Assembly: GCA_035719045.1 (NCBI GenBank)
Contig: DASTGO010000147.1
Span: forward strand, 1-8,795
Reading direction: 5' to 3'
Origin: DASTGO01 sp035719045
GTDB taxonomy: Bacteria > Actinomycetota > Actinomycetes > Actinomycetales > Kineosporiaceae
DNA length: 8,795 nucleotides
Position 1 is the first letter of the stretch, and each line of letters starts with the position of its first letter. The notes under the pieces were generated by a model. The model was not told where the DNA came from. It did no database searches and saw nothing but the letters and a program-made list of their open reading frames with translations. This document shows positions 1 through 7,287 of this stretch, piece after piece. Position numbers and translations under genes: made by a program.

Positions 1-2186
1 CGGGCCGCGGACGGGGTCGTGGCCGAACCGGTGGCGGCGGCCGACAGGCCGAGGGTGGCGTCGCGGGGCAGCGGCCGCTGCAGGACGAGCACCGAATGCC
101 CGGCCACCAGCACGGTGTCGCCGGGGGCGAAGGTGTCGCCGCCCTCGATCGGGCTGCCCTCGTCGTCGGCGGTGTCCAGCAGCACCGACCACCACGTGCC
201 GTACTCCTCGGGAGGCACGCCGAACTCCAGGTCGTTCGCGTCGGCGTTGAACATCACCAGGAACGAGTCGTCGAGGACCCGCTGGCCGCGCTTGTCCGGG
301 TCCATCAGGCGCTCGCCGTTGAGGAACACCGCCAGCGCCCGGGCGTAGCCGTTGGTCCAGTCCTCGTGGGTCATCTTGGTGCCCCCGGGGGTGAACCAGG
401 CGATGTCACCGATCTCGCTCTCCCCGCCCTGCGAGGCCTCGCCCTTGAAGAACCGGCGGCGGCGGAACACCGGGTGGTCCCGGCGCAGTGCCACCACCCG
501 CTGGGTGAAGGCCAGCAGGTCGAGCTGGTCGACGTCCAGCTTCCAGTTGACCCAGGACAGTTCGTTGTCCTGGCAGTAGACGTTGTTGTTGCCCAGCTGG
601 GTGCGGCCGATCTCGTCGCCGTGGGCGACCATCGGCACGCCCTGGGACAGCATGAGCGTGACGAGGAAGTTGCGCTGCTGGCGGGCCCGCAGGGTGAGGA
701 TGTCCTCGTCGTTGGTGGGGCCCTCCTCCCCGCAGTTCCAGGACCGGTTGTGGCTCTCTCCGTCGGCGTTGCCCTCGAGGTTGTCCTCGTTGTGTTTGGA
801 GTGGTACGAGACCAGGTCGCGCAGGGTGAACCCGTCGTGGGCGGTGACGAAGTTGATGCTGGCCATCGGGTGCCGACCGTCGTCCTGGTAGAGGTCGGAG
901 GAGCCGGTGATCCGGGAGGCGAACTCCCCGAGCTTCGAGGGCTCCCCGCGCCAGAAGTCCCGCACGGTGTCGCGGTACTTGCCGTTCCACTCCGTCCACA
1001 GCGGGGGGAAGTTGCCGACCTGGTAGCCGCCCTCGCCGACGTCCCACGGCTCGGCGATCAGCTTCACCTGGGAGATCACCGGGTCCTGCTGGACGATGTC
1101 GAAGAACGCGCTCAGCCGGTCCACCTCGTGGAACTGCCGGGCCAGGGTGGCCGCGAGGTCGAACCGGAACCCGTCCACGTGCATCTCGGTCACCCAGTAC
1201 CGCAACGAGTCCATGACCAGCTGCAGGACGTGCGGGTGCCGCATGAGCAGGCTGTTCCCGGTGCCCGTGGTGTCGTAGTAGTGCGCCCGGTCGGTGTCGA
1301 CCAGCCGGTAGTAGGCGGCGTTGTCGATCCCGCGGAAGCACAGGGTCGGGCCGAGGTGGTTGCCCTCCGCGGTGTGGTTGTAGACGACGTCGAGGATCAC
1401 CTCGATGTCCGCCTCGTGCAGGGCGCGGACCATCGCCTTGAACTCCTGCACCTGCTGGCCGCGCTGGCCGGCGGAGCAGTAGCCGTTGTGCGGGGCGAAG
1501 AACCCGATCGTGTTGTAGCCCCAGTAGTTGGACAGTCCCTTGGCCTGCAGCGTGGTGTCCTGGATGAACTGGTGCACCGGCATGAGCTCCAGCGCGGTCA
1601 CCCCGAGATCGGTGAGGTGCTGGATCACGCTCGGGTGCGCGATCGCCGCGTAGGTGCCGCGCAGTTCCTCCGGGACCCCGGGGTGGGTCATGGTCAGGCC
1701 CTTGACGTGGGCCTCGTAGACCACCGTCTCGTGGTACTCGCGCTGCGGGCAACGGTCGTTACCCCAGTCGAAGTACGGGTTCACCACGACCGACAGCGGC
1801 ACATGGCCGAGGCTGTCGTCGTCGTTGAAGTGGGCAGGGTTGCCGAACCGGTACGAGAACAGCGACTCGTCACCGTCGATCTGGCCCTCGATCGCCTTCG
1901 CATAGGGGTCCAGCAGGAGTTTCGCCGGATTGCAGCGCGCCCCGGACGCCGGGTGATAGGGGCCGTGCACCCGGAACCCGTAACGCTGCCCAGGGCCGAT
2001 CCGGGGGAGGTAGGTGTGCCAGACGAAGGCGTCCACCTCGGTCATCGGCACGCAGGTCTGCAGACCCTTGGAGTCGATCAGGCTGAGGTCGACGCCCGTG
2101 GCGACCTCCGAGAACACCGCGAAATTCGTCCCTGCGCCGTCGTACGTGGCGCCGAGGGGGTAGGGCTTACCGGGCCAGGTCTCCAT
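1..2186 (-). CDS. glgX: Glycogen debranching enzyme GlgX (GH13), 3' end cut by window edge
   Basis: Hydrolyses alpha-1,6 branches of phosphorylase-trimmed glycogen in the cytoplasm. The frame runs 728 codons to the window edge without a stop. The N-terminus (METWPGKPYPLGATYDGAGTNF) is typical of actinobacterial GlgX and begins a CBM48-like domain (about residues 8-110). A GH13 barrel follows with all four conserved regions: DVVYNH (266-271), GFRFD with predicted nucleophile D343, AEPWD with predicted acid/base E379, and the HD pair H450/D451. The last visible residues are Ala/Thr/Ser-rich, beyond the usual end of the catalytic and C-terminal beta domains, so probably only a short tail is missing. 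The ATG at 2186 is fixed by an in-frame TGA three codons upstream (2193-2195). GAGGAG lies only 2 nt before the ATG, while the overlapping GTGAGG has more normal spacing. The next gene upstream, on the same strand, is aidB-like, 147 bp away. Confidence 0.96.
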   Translation of the reverse strand, partial: METWPGKPYPLGATYDGAGTNFAVFSEVATGVDLSLIDSKGLQTCVPMTEVDAFVWHTYLPRIGPGQRYGFRVHGPYHPASGARCNPAKLLLDPYAKAIEGQIDGDESLFSYRFGNPAHFNDDDSLGHVPLSVVVNPYFDWGNDRCPQREYHETVVYEAHVKGLTMTHPGVPEELRGTYAAIAHPSVIQHLTDLGVTALELMPVHQFIQDTTLQAKGLSNYWGYNTIGFFAPHNGYCSAGQRGQQVQEFKAMVRALHEADIEVILDVVYNHTAEGNHLGPTLCFRGIDNAAYYRLVDTDRAHYYDTTGTGNSLLMRHPHVLQLVMDSLRYWVTEMHVDGFRFDLAATLARQFHEVDRLSAFFDIVQQDPVISQVKLIAEPWDVGEGGYQVGNFPPLWTEWNGKYRDTVRDFWRGEPSKLGEFASRITGSSDLYQDDGRHPMASINFVTAHDGFTLRDLVSYHSKHNEDNLEGNADGESHNRSWNCGEEGPTNDEDILTLRARQQRNFLVTLMLSQGVPMVAHGDEIGRTQLGNNNVYCQDNELSWVNWKLDVDQLDLLAFTQRVVALRRDHPVFRRRRFFKGEASQGGESEIGDIAWFTPGGTKMTHEDWTNGYARALAVFLNGERLMDPDKRGQRVLDDSFLVMFNADANDLEFGVPPEEYGTWWSVLLDTADDEGSPIEGGDTFAPGDTVLVAGHSVLVLQRPLPRDATLGLSAAATGSATTPSAA

Positions 2187-2308
2187 AGCTCCTCACGTCC
2201 ATGGGCGACATGTCATTGTTGCGGCCCGCGCCCCTCCCCACCCACCGGGGCCGTCCCGGCGTGGCGGGTGAGCCGACAGTTTCCGGAATACCCTCTCGTG
2301 GCGTGGTT

Positions 2309-2324
2309 ACCCCCGGACGGGGGT
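2309..2324 (-). terminator. Perfect G/C-rich inverted repeat after the aidB-like gene
   Basis: The sequence ACCCCCGGACGGGGGT is a perfect inverted repeat, with 7-nt arms around 2 nt. As RNA it would form a 6-bp stem with a GNNC-type four-base loop. It starts about 10 nt beyond the TGA of the aidB-like gene and lies about 120 nt before the glgX start. No U-tract follows, but actinobacterial terminators often lack one. It could instead be an operator or attenuator for glgX. The remainder of this 147-bp gap shows no gene. Confidence 0.4.
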
Positions 2325-2333
2325 CTCGGCTGC

Positions 2334-4010
2334 TCAGGCGGGCAGGGCCCGGTCGACGATCGCCTGGGTGGTGCGCCGGCTGACCGGCAGGGTCCCGAAC
2401 AGGGCGCCCCCGCCCCCGGATACCCGGGTGGCCAGGAAGGCCGAGGACACCGGTTGCGGGGCGTGCCGGACCAGCAGGGACGCCTGCAGGACGACGGCCA
2501 GTCGCTCGACCATCCAGCGGGCCCCGCCCTCGACGGCGGCCGGGTCCCGCCGGGCCTCCCGGGCGGCGGCCTGCAGGAAGCTCGCCACCTCGTCCATCGC
2601 ACGGTCCAGACGCTGGTCCGCGCCCCGGCCGCGGTCCACCTCGGCCAGCAGCATCTCCATCGCCCGGGGCTGCAGCGACATCGCACGGAGCACGTCGAGG
2701 GCGTTGACGTTCCCGGTGCCCTCCCACAGGGAGTTCATCGGAGCGTCCCGGAACAGCCGGGCCAGGCCGTGTTCCTCGACGTAGCCGTTGCCGCCGAGAC
2801 ACTCCATCGCCTCGGCGACCACCGACATGGCCCGCTTGCAGATCCAGTACTTGGCCACCGGGACGGCGACCCGCAGCAACTGGGCCTCTCCGGCGTCCAC
2901 CGCGGCGGCCACCCGCATCCCGAGCACGGTCGCCGCCTCGGTCTCCAGGGCCAGGTCCGCCAGGACGTTCTGCATGAGCGGTTTGTCCGCCAGCGGGGAC
3001 CCGAAGGCCTCCCGGTTGCGGGCGTGGTGGACGGCCCGGACCACGGCGTGCCGCATGATCCCGACCGAGGCGAGCGCGCTGTCCAGCCGGATCGCCGAGG
3101 TGACCGCCTGCAGGGTGCGCAGCCCGCGGCCCTCCTCGCCGAGCCGGATCGCCCAGGACCCGTCCAGCTCCACCTCGGCCGAGGCCGCGGAGCGGGTGCC
3201 CAGCTTGTCCTTCAGCCGCTGGATCCGGAAGGTGTTGTGCTGCCCGTCGGCCAGCACCCGGGGCAGCAGGAAACAGGTGGGACCGGAGGGGGTGTCGGCC
3301 AGGGTGAGGAACACGTCGCTCATCGGCGAGGTGACGAACCACTTCAGGCCGGTGAGCTGGTAGCTGACCCCCGTCTCGACCGGGCCGCCCGGCTGGCGGC
3401 GGGCGACGGTGGTGATCGACCGCAGGTCAGAGCCGCCCTGGCGCTCGGTGACGGCGAGCCCGGCCAGGCAGCCCAGCTTCTCGGCCGGAGGGCGCAGCGC
3501 GGACTCGTAGGCCCGGGAGGCGACCCGGGGCTGCCAGAGCTTGTCCAGCTCGGCGTCCGCCCGCAGGGCCGGCACCACGGAGTAACTGGTGGTCAGCGCC
3601 GAGGTGTGCCCGGACTCGACCTGGGACCAGACGATCATGGCCGCGGCCCGGGCGGTGTGCGCTCCCGGCGGTGCGGCGGCGTCCCAGGCGGCGGCGGTGA
3701 GCCCGGCCCGGACCCCGCCCTGCAACAGCCGGTGCCAGGCCGGGTGGTACTCGACCTCGTCGATCCGCCGCCCGAACGGATCATGGGTGTGCAGCTTCGG
3801 GGGATGACGATCGACGAACTCTCCCCACCGCGCCGCCCGGGGGCTGCCGGCCAGCCGCCCGAGATCACGCAGCCGACCGAGGTGGTCGGAGGCGCCGTGC
3901 CTGGTCACGGCCTCCTCGAGGGCCGCGTCGCTGCCGAACACGTCGTGGTCGGCCGGAGGGGGCACCAGGTTCAGCGTCTCGTCCGCAGCCACCCGCCCCA
4001 CGGTACTCAC
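2334..4010 (-). CDS. aidB: AidB-family acyl-CoA dehydrogenase (DNA alkylation response type)
   Basis: A flavoprotein of the acyl-CoA dehydrogenase superfamily in the AidB branch. E. coli AidB binds FAD and DNA and is induced by alkylation stress; its true substrate is unsettled. AidB hallmarks here are RRIDEVEYHPAWH (81-93), the flavin-contacting TERQGGSD (188-195), GLKWFVTSPMSD (221-232), LKDKLGTRSAASAEVEL (266-282), ECLGGNGYVEE (403-413) and NSLWEGTGNV (426-435). E430 corresponds to the usual ACAD catalytic glutamate. The length of 558 aa matches AidB (about 540) rather than the roughly 380 aa of ordinary acyl-CoA dehydrogenases. The GTG at 4010 has no clear Shine-Dalgarno. A GTG at 3992 (codon 7), 7 nt after a TACCGT hexamer, could be a leaderless start. 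The gene diverges from the YihY-family gene. The family call is firm; a DNA-repair role is inherited from the family. Confidence 0.93.
   Translation of the reverse strand: MSTVGRVAADETLNLVPPPADHDVFGSDAALEEAVTRHGASDHLGRLRDLGRLAGSPRAARWGEFVDRHPPKLHTHDPFGRRIDEVEYHPAWHRLLQGGVRAGLTAAAWDAAAPPGAHTARAAAMIVWSQVESGHTSALTTSYSVVPALRADAELDKLWQPRVASRAYESALRPPAEKLGCLAGLAVTERQGGSDLRSITTVARRQPGGPVETGVSYQLTGLKWFVTSPMSDVFLTLADTPSGPTCFLLPRVLADGQHNTFRIQRLKDKLGTRSAASAEVELDGSWAIRLGEEGRGLRTLQAVTSAIRLDSALASVGIMRHAVVRAVHHARNREAFGSPLADKPLMQNVLADLALETEAATVLGMRVAAAVDAGEAQLLRVAVPVAKYWICKRAMSVVAEAMECLGGNGYVEEHGLARLFRDAPMNSLWEGTGNVNALDVLRAMSLQPRAMEMLLAEVDRGRGADQRLDRAMDEVASFLQAAAREARRDPAAVEGGARWMVERLAVVLQASLLVRHAPQPVSSAFLATRVSGGGGALFGTLPVSRRTTQAIVDRALPA
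4000..4005 (-). promoter_or_regulatory. Candidate -10 hexamer (TACCGT) for a leaderless aidB start
   Basis: On the minus strand TACCGT fits the TANNNT actinobacterial -10 pattern. It lies 7 nt before an in-frame GTG (3992), the spacing expected when transcription starts at the start codon. It falls inside the longest version of the CDS, so either the hexamer is chance or the true start is codon 7. No convincing -35 element was seen. Confidence 0.25.
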
Positions 4011-4089
4011 TTGCGGGGGGTGCTCGGTGCGACGGTGGCTGCTGTCGCTCCCGTGGCGGGCTGCCCGAGAGGCTTCCGGCCCTGCTCGC

Positions 4090-4104
4090 TACCGTGGGTG
4101 CGTG
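4090..4104 (+). promoter_or_regulatory. Candidate -10 hexamer (TACCGT) and leaderless GTG start of the YihY-family gene
   Basis: TACCGT at 4090-4095 is followed by 6 nt and then the GTG at 4102. This is the geometry of leaderless transcription, which is common in actinobacteria. No Shine-Dalgarno is visible before this GTG or before the farther upstream GTG at 4027, and no clear -35 was found. The site lies in the short divergent region facing the aidB-like gene. Confidence 0.35.
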
Positions 4105-5139
4105 GCAGTCGGTACGGGCCTGCGGGACCTTGCGGCGCGGTCTGAGCGGCCCGAGCGACCCGCCGTGCTGCGCGGGCTGGTGCAGCTGGCCCGGCTGGCT
4201 GTGCGCGCCACCCGGATCTGCCTGCGGTACCGGGTGACCGGGCTCGCCGCCGAGGCCGGCTTCTTCGCGCTGCTGTCCATGCCACCGCTCATCCTGGGGA
4301 TGGTCGCCAGCATCGGCTTCGTGGGGCGCTGGCTGGGCAACGGGGTGGTCCATGACCTGCGCCGCCGCACCGCCCAGCTGGCCGGGACCTTCCTGACCCC
4401 CGACGCCGTCCAGTCGGTGCTGCTGCCGACCTTCGACCAGGTGCTGCACTCGGGGCGGTTCGAGATCGTCTCGATCGGCTTCCTGCTGTCGCTGTGGTCG
4501 GGGTCACGGGCGCTGAACGTCTACGTCGACACGGTGTCGATCATGTACGGGCTCGGCGGGCGGCGGGGGATCGTCCGGACCCGGCTGCTGTCCTTCTCGC
4601 TGTACGTGGCCGCGCTGCTGGTCGGGATCGTCGTCATCCCGCTGATGCTGGTGGGGCCCGGGATGCTCTCGGACTTCCTCAGCCACCGGGTGCCCGGCGG
4701 ACCGGCCCTGTCGTGGCTGCGCTGGCTCTACTGGCCTGTGGTCACCGGGTTGAGCGTGGTCGGGCTGACCACCCTGTACCACCTGGCCACCCCCGTGCGG
4801 ACCCCGTGGCGGCGGGACCTGCCGGGCGCGGTGGTCGCCCTCGGGCTCTGGCTGGGGTCCAGCCTGGTGATGCGGGTGGTGCTGGAGGCCTCCGTCGGGG
4901 GGACGTCGATCTACGGCCCGCTGTCCACCCCGATCGTCGTGCTGATCTGGCTGTACGTGCTGGCCATCTCGGTGCTCATCGGGGCGTCCCTGAACGCCGC
5001 CGTCGAACAGGTGTACCCGCATCCGGCCCGGGTGGCGGCCCGGCGGCGTCCGTTCATCGCCCGGCGGCCGGTGACCCCGGTGCCGTCCGGTGACGACGAG
5101 GACGAGGAGCCGCCGCCGGGGGAGCCGCGCGGCCGCTGA
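4102..5139 (+). CDS. YihY/virulence factor BrkB family integral membrane protein
   Basis: A polytopic membrane protein of the YihY (UPF0761) family. The biochemical role is unsettled; the old RNase BN label for the family is considered wrong, and transport or envelope functions have been proposed. Counting from GTG 4102 (345 aa), about six hydrophobic segments are visible near residues 53-75, 120-140, 163-188, 209-229, 240-262 and 276-300. The last contains the family signature STPIVVLIWLYVLAISVLIGASLNA. The N-terminal 50 residues are basic and cytoplasmic-looking, and the C-terminus ends in an Arg-rich stretch and an acidic tail (GDDEDEE). The frame stays open back to a GTG at 4027. That start would add 25 residues with no family resemblance and begin only 16 bp from the divergent aidB-like start, so 4102 is preferred. 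The product call is secure; the start is less so. Confidence 0.9.
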   Translation: MAVGTGLRDLAARSERPERPAVLRGLVQLARLAVRATRICLRYRVTGLAAEAGFFALLSMPPLILGMVASIGFVGRWLGNGVVHDLRRRTAQLAGTFLTPDAVQSVLLPTFDQVLHSGRFEIVSIGFLLSLWSGSRALNVYVDTVSIMYGLGGRRGIVRTRLLSFSLYVAALLVGIVVIPLMLVGPGMLSDFLSHRVPGGPALSWLRWLYWPVVTGLSVVGLTTLYHLATPVRTPWRRDLPGAVVALGLWLGSSLVMRVVLEASVGGTSIYGPLSTPIVVLIWLYVLAISVLIGASLNAAVEQVYPHPARVAARRRPFIARRPVTPVPSGDDEDEEPPPGEPRGR

Positions 5140-5156
5140 ACCCCTGCGGGGGCCGC
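5129..5156 (+). terminator. G/C-rich hairpin at the end of the YihY-family gene
   Basis: GCGGCC (5129-5134) pairs with GGCCGC (5151-5156). Inside, CCC pairs with GGG around a short loop, with a 6-nt bulge containing the stop codon. No U-tract follows. It overlaps the stop codon, so it would be a weak or factor-assisted terminator at best. Confidence 0.3.
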
Positions 5157-5300
5157 TGGGGATCCCGGGACCAGGCAGGTCCGTGGATGGGGTATGGGCG
5201 GCAGTTCCTGACGGCTGGGCGAGCCGAACTGGACTTGCGCATGATCTGCACGAAAATGAAGGGCCAGCGAAACCCGTCGACAGGAAAGTGAAGGTGGATC
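5157..5300 (+). promoter_or_regulatory. Purine- and A-rich leader upstream of the unknown/Xre-ImmA gene pair
   Basis: This non-coding stretch carries the start signals of the two-gene cassette. The segment 5231-5300 is clearly richer in A than the surroundings and contains TGATC (5242-5246) followed by CACGAAAAT (5249-5257). The latter also occurs before the MEDS kinase gene. GAAGG (5290-5294) is a Shine-Dalgarno 6 nt before the ATG at 5301. An in-frame TGA at 5289-5291 overlaps that ribosome site and rules out an upstream start. A 34-codon ORF (ATG 5187 to that TGA) lies in the same frame, preceded by a weak AGGCAGGT. Whether it is translated is unknown. No confident -35/-10 pair could be assigned. 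Confidence 0.4.
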
Positions 5301-6107
5301 ATGCAGCCTTCGACGTGGGTGCGGGAACGGTTCGGATCAGCGGCCGCGGCTCTGGGCCCCGCCGTCATCGAGGGGATCCTCGTGGCTCACGAGGACGCCG
5401 TCGCGGCCCAGGGAGCCAGCGGGACCAAGAAGAAGGACCCGTACGGCCACACGATGAAGAACCGGCAGTACGAGGCAGTCGTCGAGGCCGCTCGGGACAT
5501 CCCCGGCGTGAGGGCACTGCGGCCGCGAGGAGCCTTCTTCGAGCTGGTCACGGTCCCCGAGACGGGCACGGTCCTCTACCCGTGGCGCTATGCCACGGAC
5601 GGGTCGGTGCCCCGGGAGACGGCGAGGATGCGGACGTCCGGCTTCCGGGTGGACCTCCTGGGATCGGCTGCACCTCTGGATCACCAGCTCACCATCGACG
5701 AGGCCGGACTCGACCTCGAGGAACTGGAGGCCCGGCTCCTGGAGGAACAGGCAGTCCTGGAGGAGCTGAAGAAGTCCCTGCGGGTGGTCCTCGTCGGCTA
5801 TGCGAGCACGACCAGTCGGCTGCTGGACCTGGGCTGGGGTGAGGCCGCCCTGGCGGACCAGCACGGGACCCTCGACTGGCGGCACTGGGAGTCGCTGCCG
5901 TTCGCCGCCGCACGAGTCGCGAGGCGGTCTCTGCACGTCCTGTCGGACCTTCGGACCGAGCCTGTCGGCACCGGTCCGCGCTTCGACGACGCGCCGCTCG
6001 AGGAGCTCGTCCTCCCGCCCCGGAACTCGCAGCCTCCGGCGGCGGCCGCGGAAGGATACGGCCGGAACGGGCAGGGAATCACCGGGACGGAGGACGAGCC
6101 CCGTTGA
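5301..6107 (+). CDS. Protein of unrecognised family, co-translated with the Xre-ImmA regulator
   Basis: I do not recognise a named family for this 268-aa protein. It looks soluble, without signal peptide or membrane segments. Residues 1-70 are mostly helical, with a basic KKKDPYGHTMKNRQYEA block (43-59). A beta-rich core follows, with RPRGAFFELVTVPETGTVLYPWRYATD (74-100) and GFRVDLL (114-120). An acidic, heptad-like helix lies at 137-160. RVVLVGYASTTSRLLDLGWGEAALADQ (161-187) reads like a second folded element with GWG. The tail from 222 on is Pro/Ala/Gly-rich and probably disordered. The ATG at 5301 has GAAGG 6 nt upstream, and an in-frame TGA four codons before it leaves no other start. Its stop codon overlaps the TTG start of the protease-regulator gene, so the two are almost certainly translated together. 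It may be the partner, substrate or effector of that regulator; this is inference from position. Confidence 0.85.
   Translation: MQPSTWVRERFGSAAAALGPAVIEGILVAHEDAVAAQGASGTKKKDPYGHTMKNRQYEAVVEAARDIPGVRALRPRGAFFELVTVPETGTVLYPWRYATDGSVPRETARMRTSGFRVDLLGSAAPLDHQLTIDEAGLDLEELEARLLEEQAVLEELKKSLRVVLVGYASTTSRLLDLGWGEAALADQHGTLDWRHWESLPFAAARVARRSLHVLSDLRTEPVGTGPRFDDAPLEELVLPPRNSQPPAAAAEGYGRNGQGITGTEDEPR
6089..6094 (+). promoter_or_regulatory. Strong ribosome binding site fixing the TTG start of the Xre-ImmA gene
   Basis: GGAGGA lies 9 nt before the TTG at 6104, inside the end of the preceding gene. The start and the preceding stop share the bases TTGA (6104-6107), a typical translational-coupling arrangement. 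This supports the rare TTG start over later in-frame candidates. Confidence 0.7.
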
Positions 6108-7279
6108 CGGCGCCTCAGTTGCGTCTGCTGTCCGGTGACCCCTCCGTTGATCGCGAGCAGGACCTGCTGTCAGCGGTAGCCGGCGCGTTCGACCCCGCGC
6201 GACTCACTCAGGCACGCCGTCTGGCGGGAAGAACGAAACGCGAGATCGCCTGTGAACTGGGCATCAGCCCGGCCGCGGTGGGGCAGTGGGAGTCCGGCGC
6301 CACCGCGCCCCGGCCGGACCATGTCCGACGCCTGGCGGTCTACCTGGATGTTCCGGCCGGTTTCCTCGCCTCCGGCCGGCGTTATGTGCGACTCGACATC
6401 GGAGACGCCCACTTCCGTAGCGTGCGATCCACACCGGCGTCCCTGCGGGCCAAGGCGATCGCCTTCACCGAGCAGGTCTGGGAGTTGGCTGCGGCGCTGG
6501 AGACGCGCGTGGACCTTCCGCCCGTCGCTCTGCCCGGTTTCTCCGTCGGCGAGGTTCAGCCCGGCCAGTTCGCCGGAGACCCCGCGACCGCGGCCGCCGA
6601 GGTGAGGCGCCACTGGTCCCTGGGCGAGGAGCCCGTACCCCACCTGATCCGGGTCATGGAACGTCACGGCCTGATCGTCACCCTGGTGCCCTTCGCCGGT
6701 GCTGACACGAAGAAGATCGACGCCTTCTCGACGTCCCACCTGCCGCGGCCCGTGGTCGCCCTGACGCCGGACCGGGCCGACGATGTCTACCGGCACCGCT
6801 ACACCGCAGCCCACGAGCTGGGCCATCTCGTCCTGCACGGCGACATCGCCCCGGGGGACCCGGTCCAGGAGAAGGAGGCCGACGCCTTCGCAGCGGAATT
6901 CCTGACCCCGCGGGCGGCGATCGTCCCCCAGTTGCCGGCGAGGCTGGATCTCCATGTGCTCCAGCGGCTCGGGCGATCGTGGGGCGTATCCGTGGAGTCC
7001 CTGGTGTACCGCTGCCACGAGGTCGGCATGCTCTCCGATGCCAGCTATCGGCGGGCTTTCCTGCGCCTCAACCAGCAGCGCAAGCTCGGCCTGTTCGCGA
7101 GTGAACCCGTTCAGGGGTACCCCGGCGAGGTTCCCGTCCTGTTGAAGAAGGCGTTCGAGGTTGCCGAGAGGCAGGGGCTCACTCTCGCCCGGCTCGCCAC
7201 CGAGCTGAGGATCGGTCTGCCACGTCTCCGGCTTCTCCTCGGCCAGCCGGACACCCGCCCGAAGCTCGACCTGGTGTGA
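6104..7279 (+). CDS. HTH-Xre regulator fused to ImmA/IrrE zinc metallopeptidase
   Basis: A 391-aa fusion of a Cro/C1-type DNA-binding domain with an ImmA/IrrE (COG2856) zinc protease. The HTH spans about residues 33-90, with recognition region KREIACELGISPAAVGQWESG (45-65). The protease motif HELGH is at 237-241 within RYTAAHELGHLVLHG. The downstream EKEADAFAAEFLTPR (256-270) supplies the expected third zinc ligand, probably E258. A C-terminal helical region (about 285-390, with WGVSVESLVYRCHEVGMLS) is usual for this fusion class. In the family, ImmA of ICEBs1 cleaves the repressor ImmR, and Deinococcus IrrE/PprI cleaves DdrO after DNA damage. Here the HTH and protease domains are in one chain, so self-cleavage or cleavage of the upstream partner are possibilities, not observations. 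The catalytic residues look intact. It starts at a TTG overlapping the previous stop. Confidence 0.94.
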   Translation: MTAPQLRLLSGDPSVDREQDLLSAVAGAFDPARLTQARRLAGRTKREIACELGISPAAVGQWESGATAPRPDHVRRLAVYLDVPAGFLASGRRYVRLDIGDAHFRSVRSTPASLRAKAIAFTEQVWELAAALETRVDLPPVALPGFSVGEVQPGQFAGDPATAAAEVRRHWSLGEEPVPHLIRVMERHGLIVTLVPFAGADTKKIDAFSTSHLPRPVVALTPDRADDVYRHRYTAAHELGHLVLHGDIAPGDPVQEKEADAFAAEFLTPRAAIVPQLPARLDLHVLQRLGRSWGVSVESLVYRCHEVGMLSDASYRRAFLRLNQQRKLGLFASEPVQGYPGEVPVLLKKAFEVAERQGLTLARLATELRIGLPRLRLLLGQPDTRPKLDLV

Positions 7280-7287
7280 TCGGCGAC

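Noticed and set aside
406..1752. 448-codon minus-strand frame within glgX
   Set aside because: It is an alternative frame of the glgX strand. The true GlgX frame shows all GH13 motifs, while this one gives Pro/Arg/Gly-rich translation.
2167..3342. 391-codon minus-strand frame overlapping the aidB-like gene and the glgX start
   Set aside because: It is an out-of-frame shadow with repetitive Gly/Arg/Pro composition. It would displace the well-supported AidB and GlgX starts.
96..4145. Giant 1349-codon plus-strand open frame running antisense through glgX and the aidB-like gene
   Set aside because: Both genes sit in the same minus-strand frame, and this frame is their exact codon-by-codon complement. 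It stays open because TTA, CTA and TCA codons are nearly absent in GC-rich genes. The translation is low-complexity V/G/R/H-rich and resembles no protein family, whereas the sense strand carries complete enzyme motifs.
5054..5368. 104-codon minus-strand frame across the leader of the unknown gene
   Set aside because: It overlaps ends of two plus-strand genes, has no ribosome site I can see, and its central hydrophobic stretch is explained by the A-rich leader read backwards.
5301..7279. The gene pair as a known PIN-domain (DUF4411-type) toxin with an HTH-ImmA antitoxin
   Set aside because: That arrangement was considered because of the HTH-ImmA partner. The 268-aa protein is longer than a PIN toxin and lacks the spaced acidic residues expected of one.
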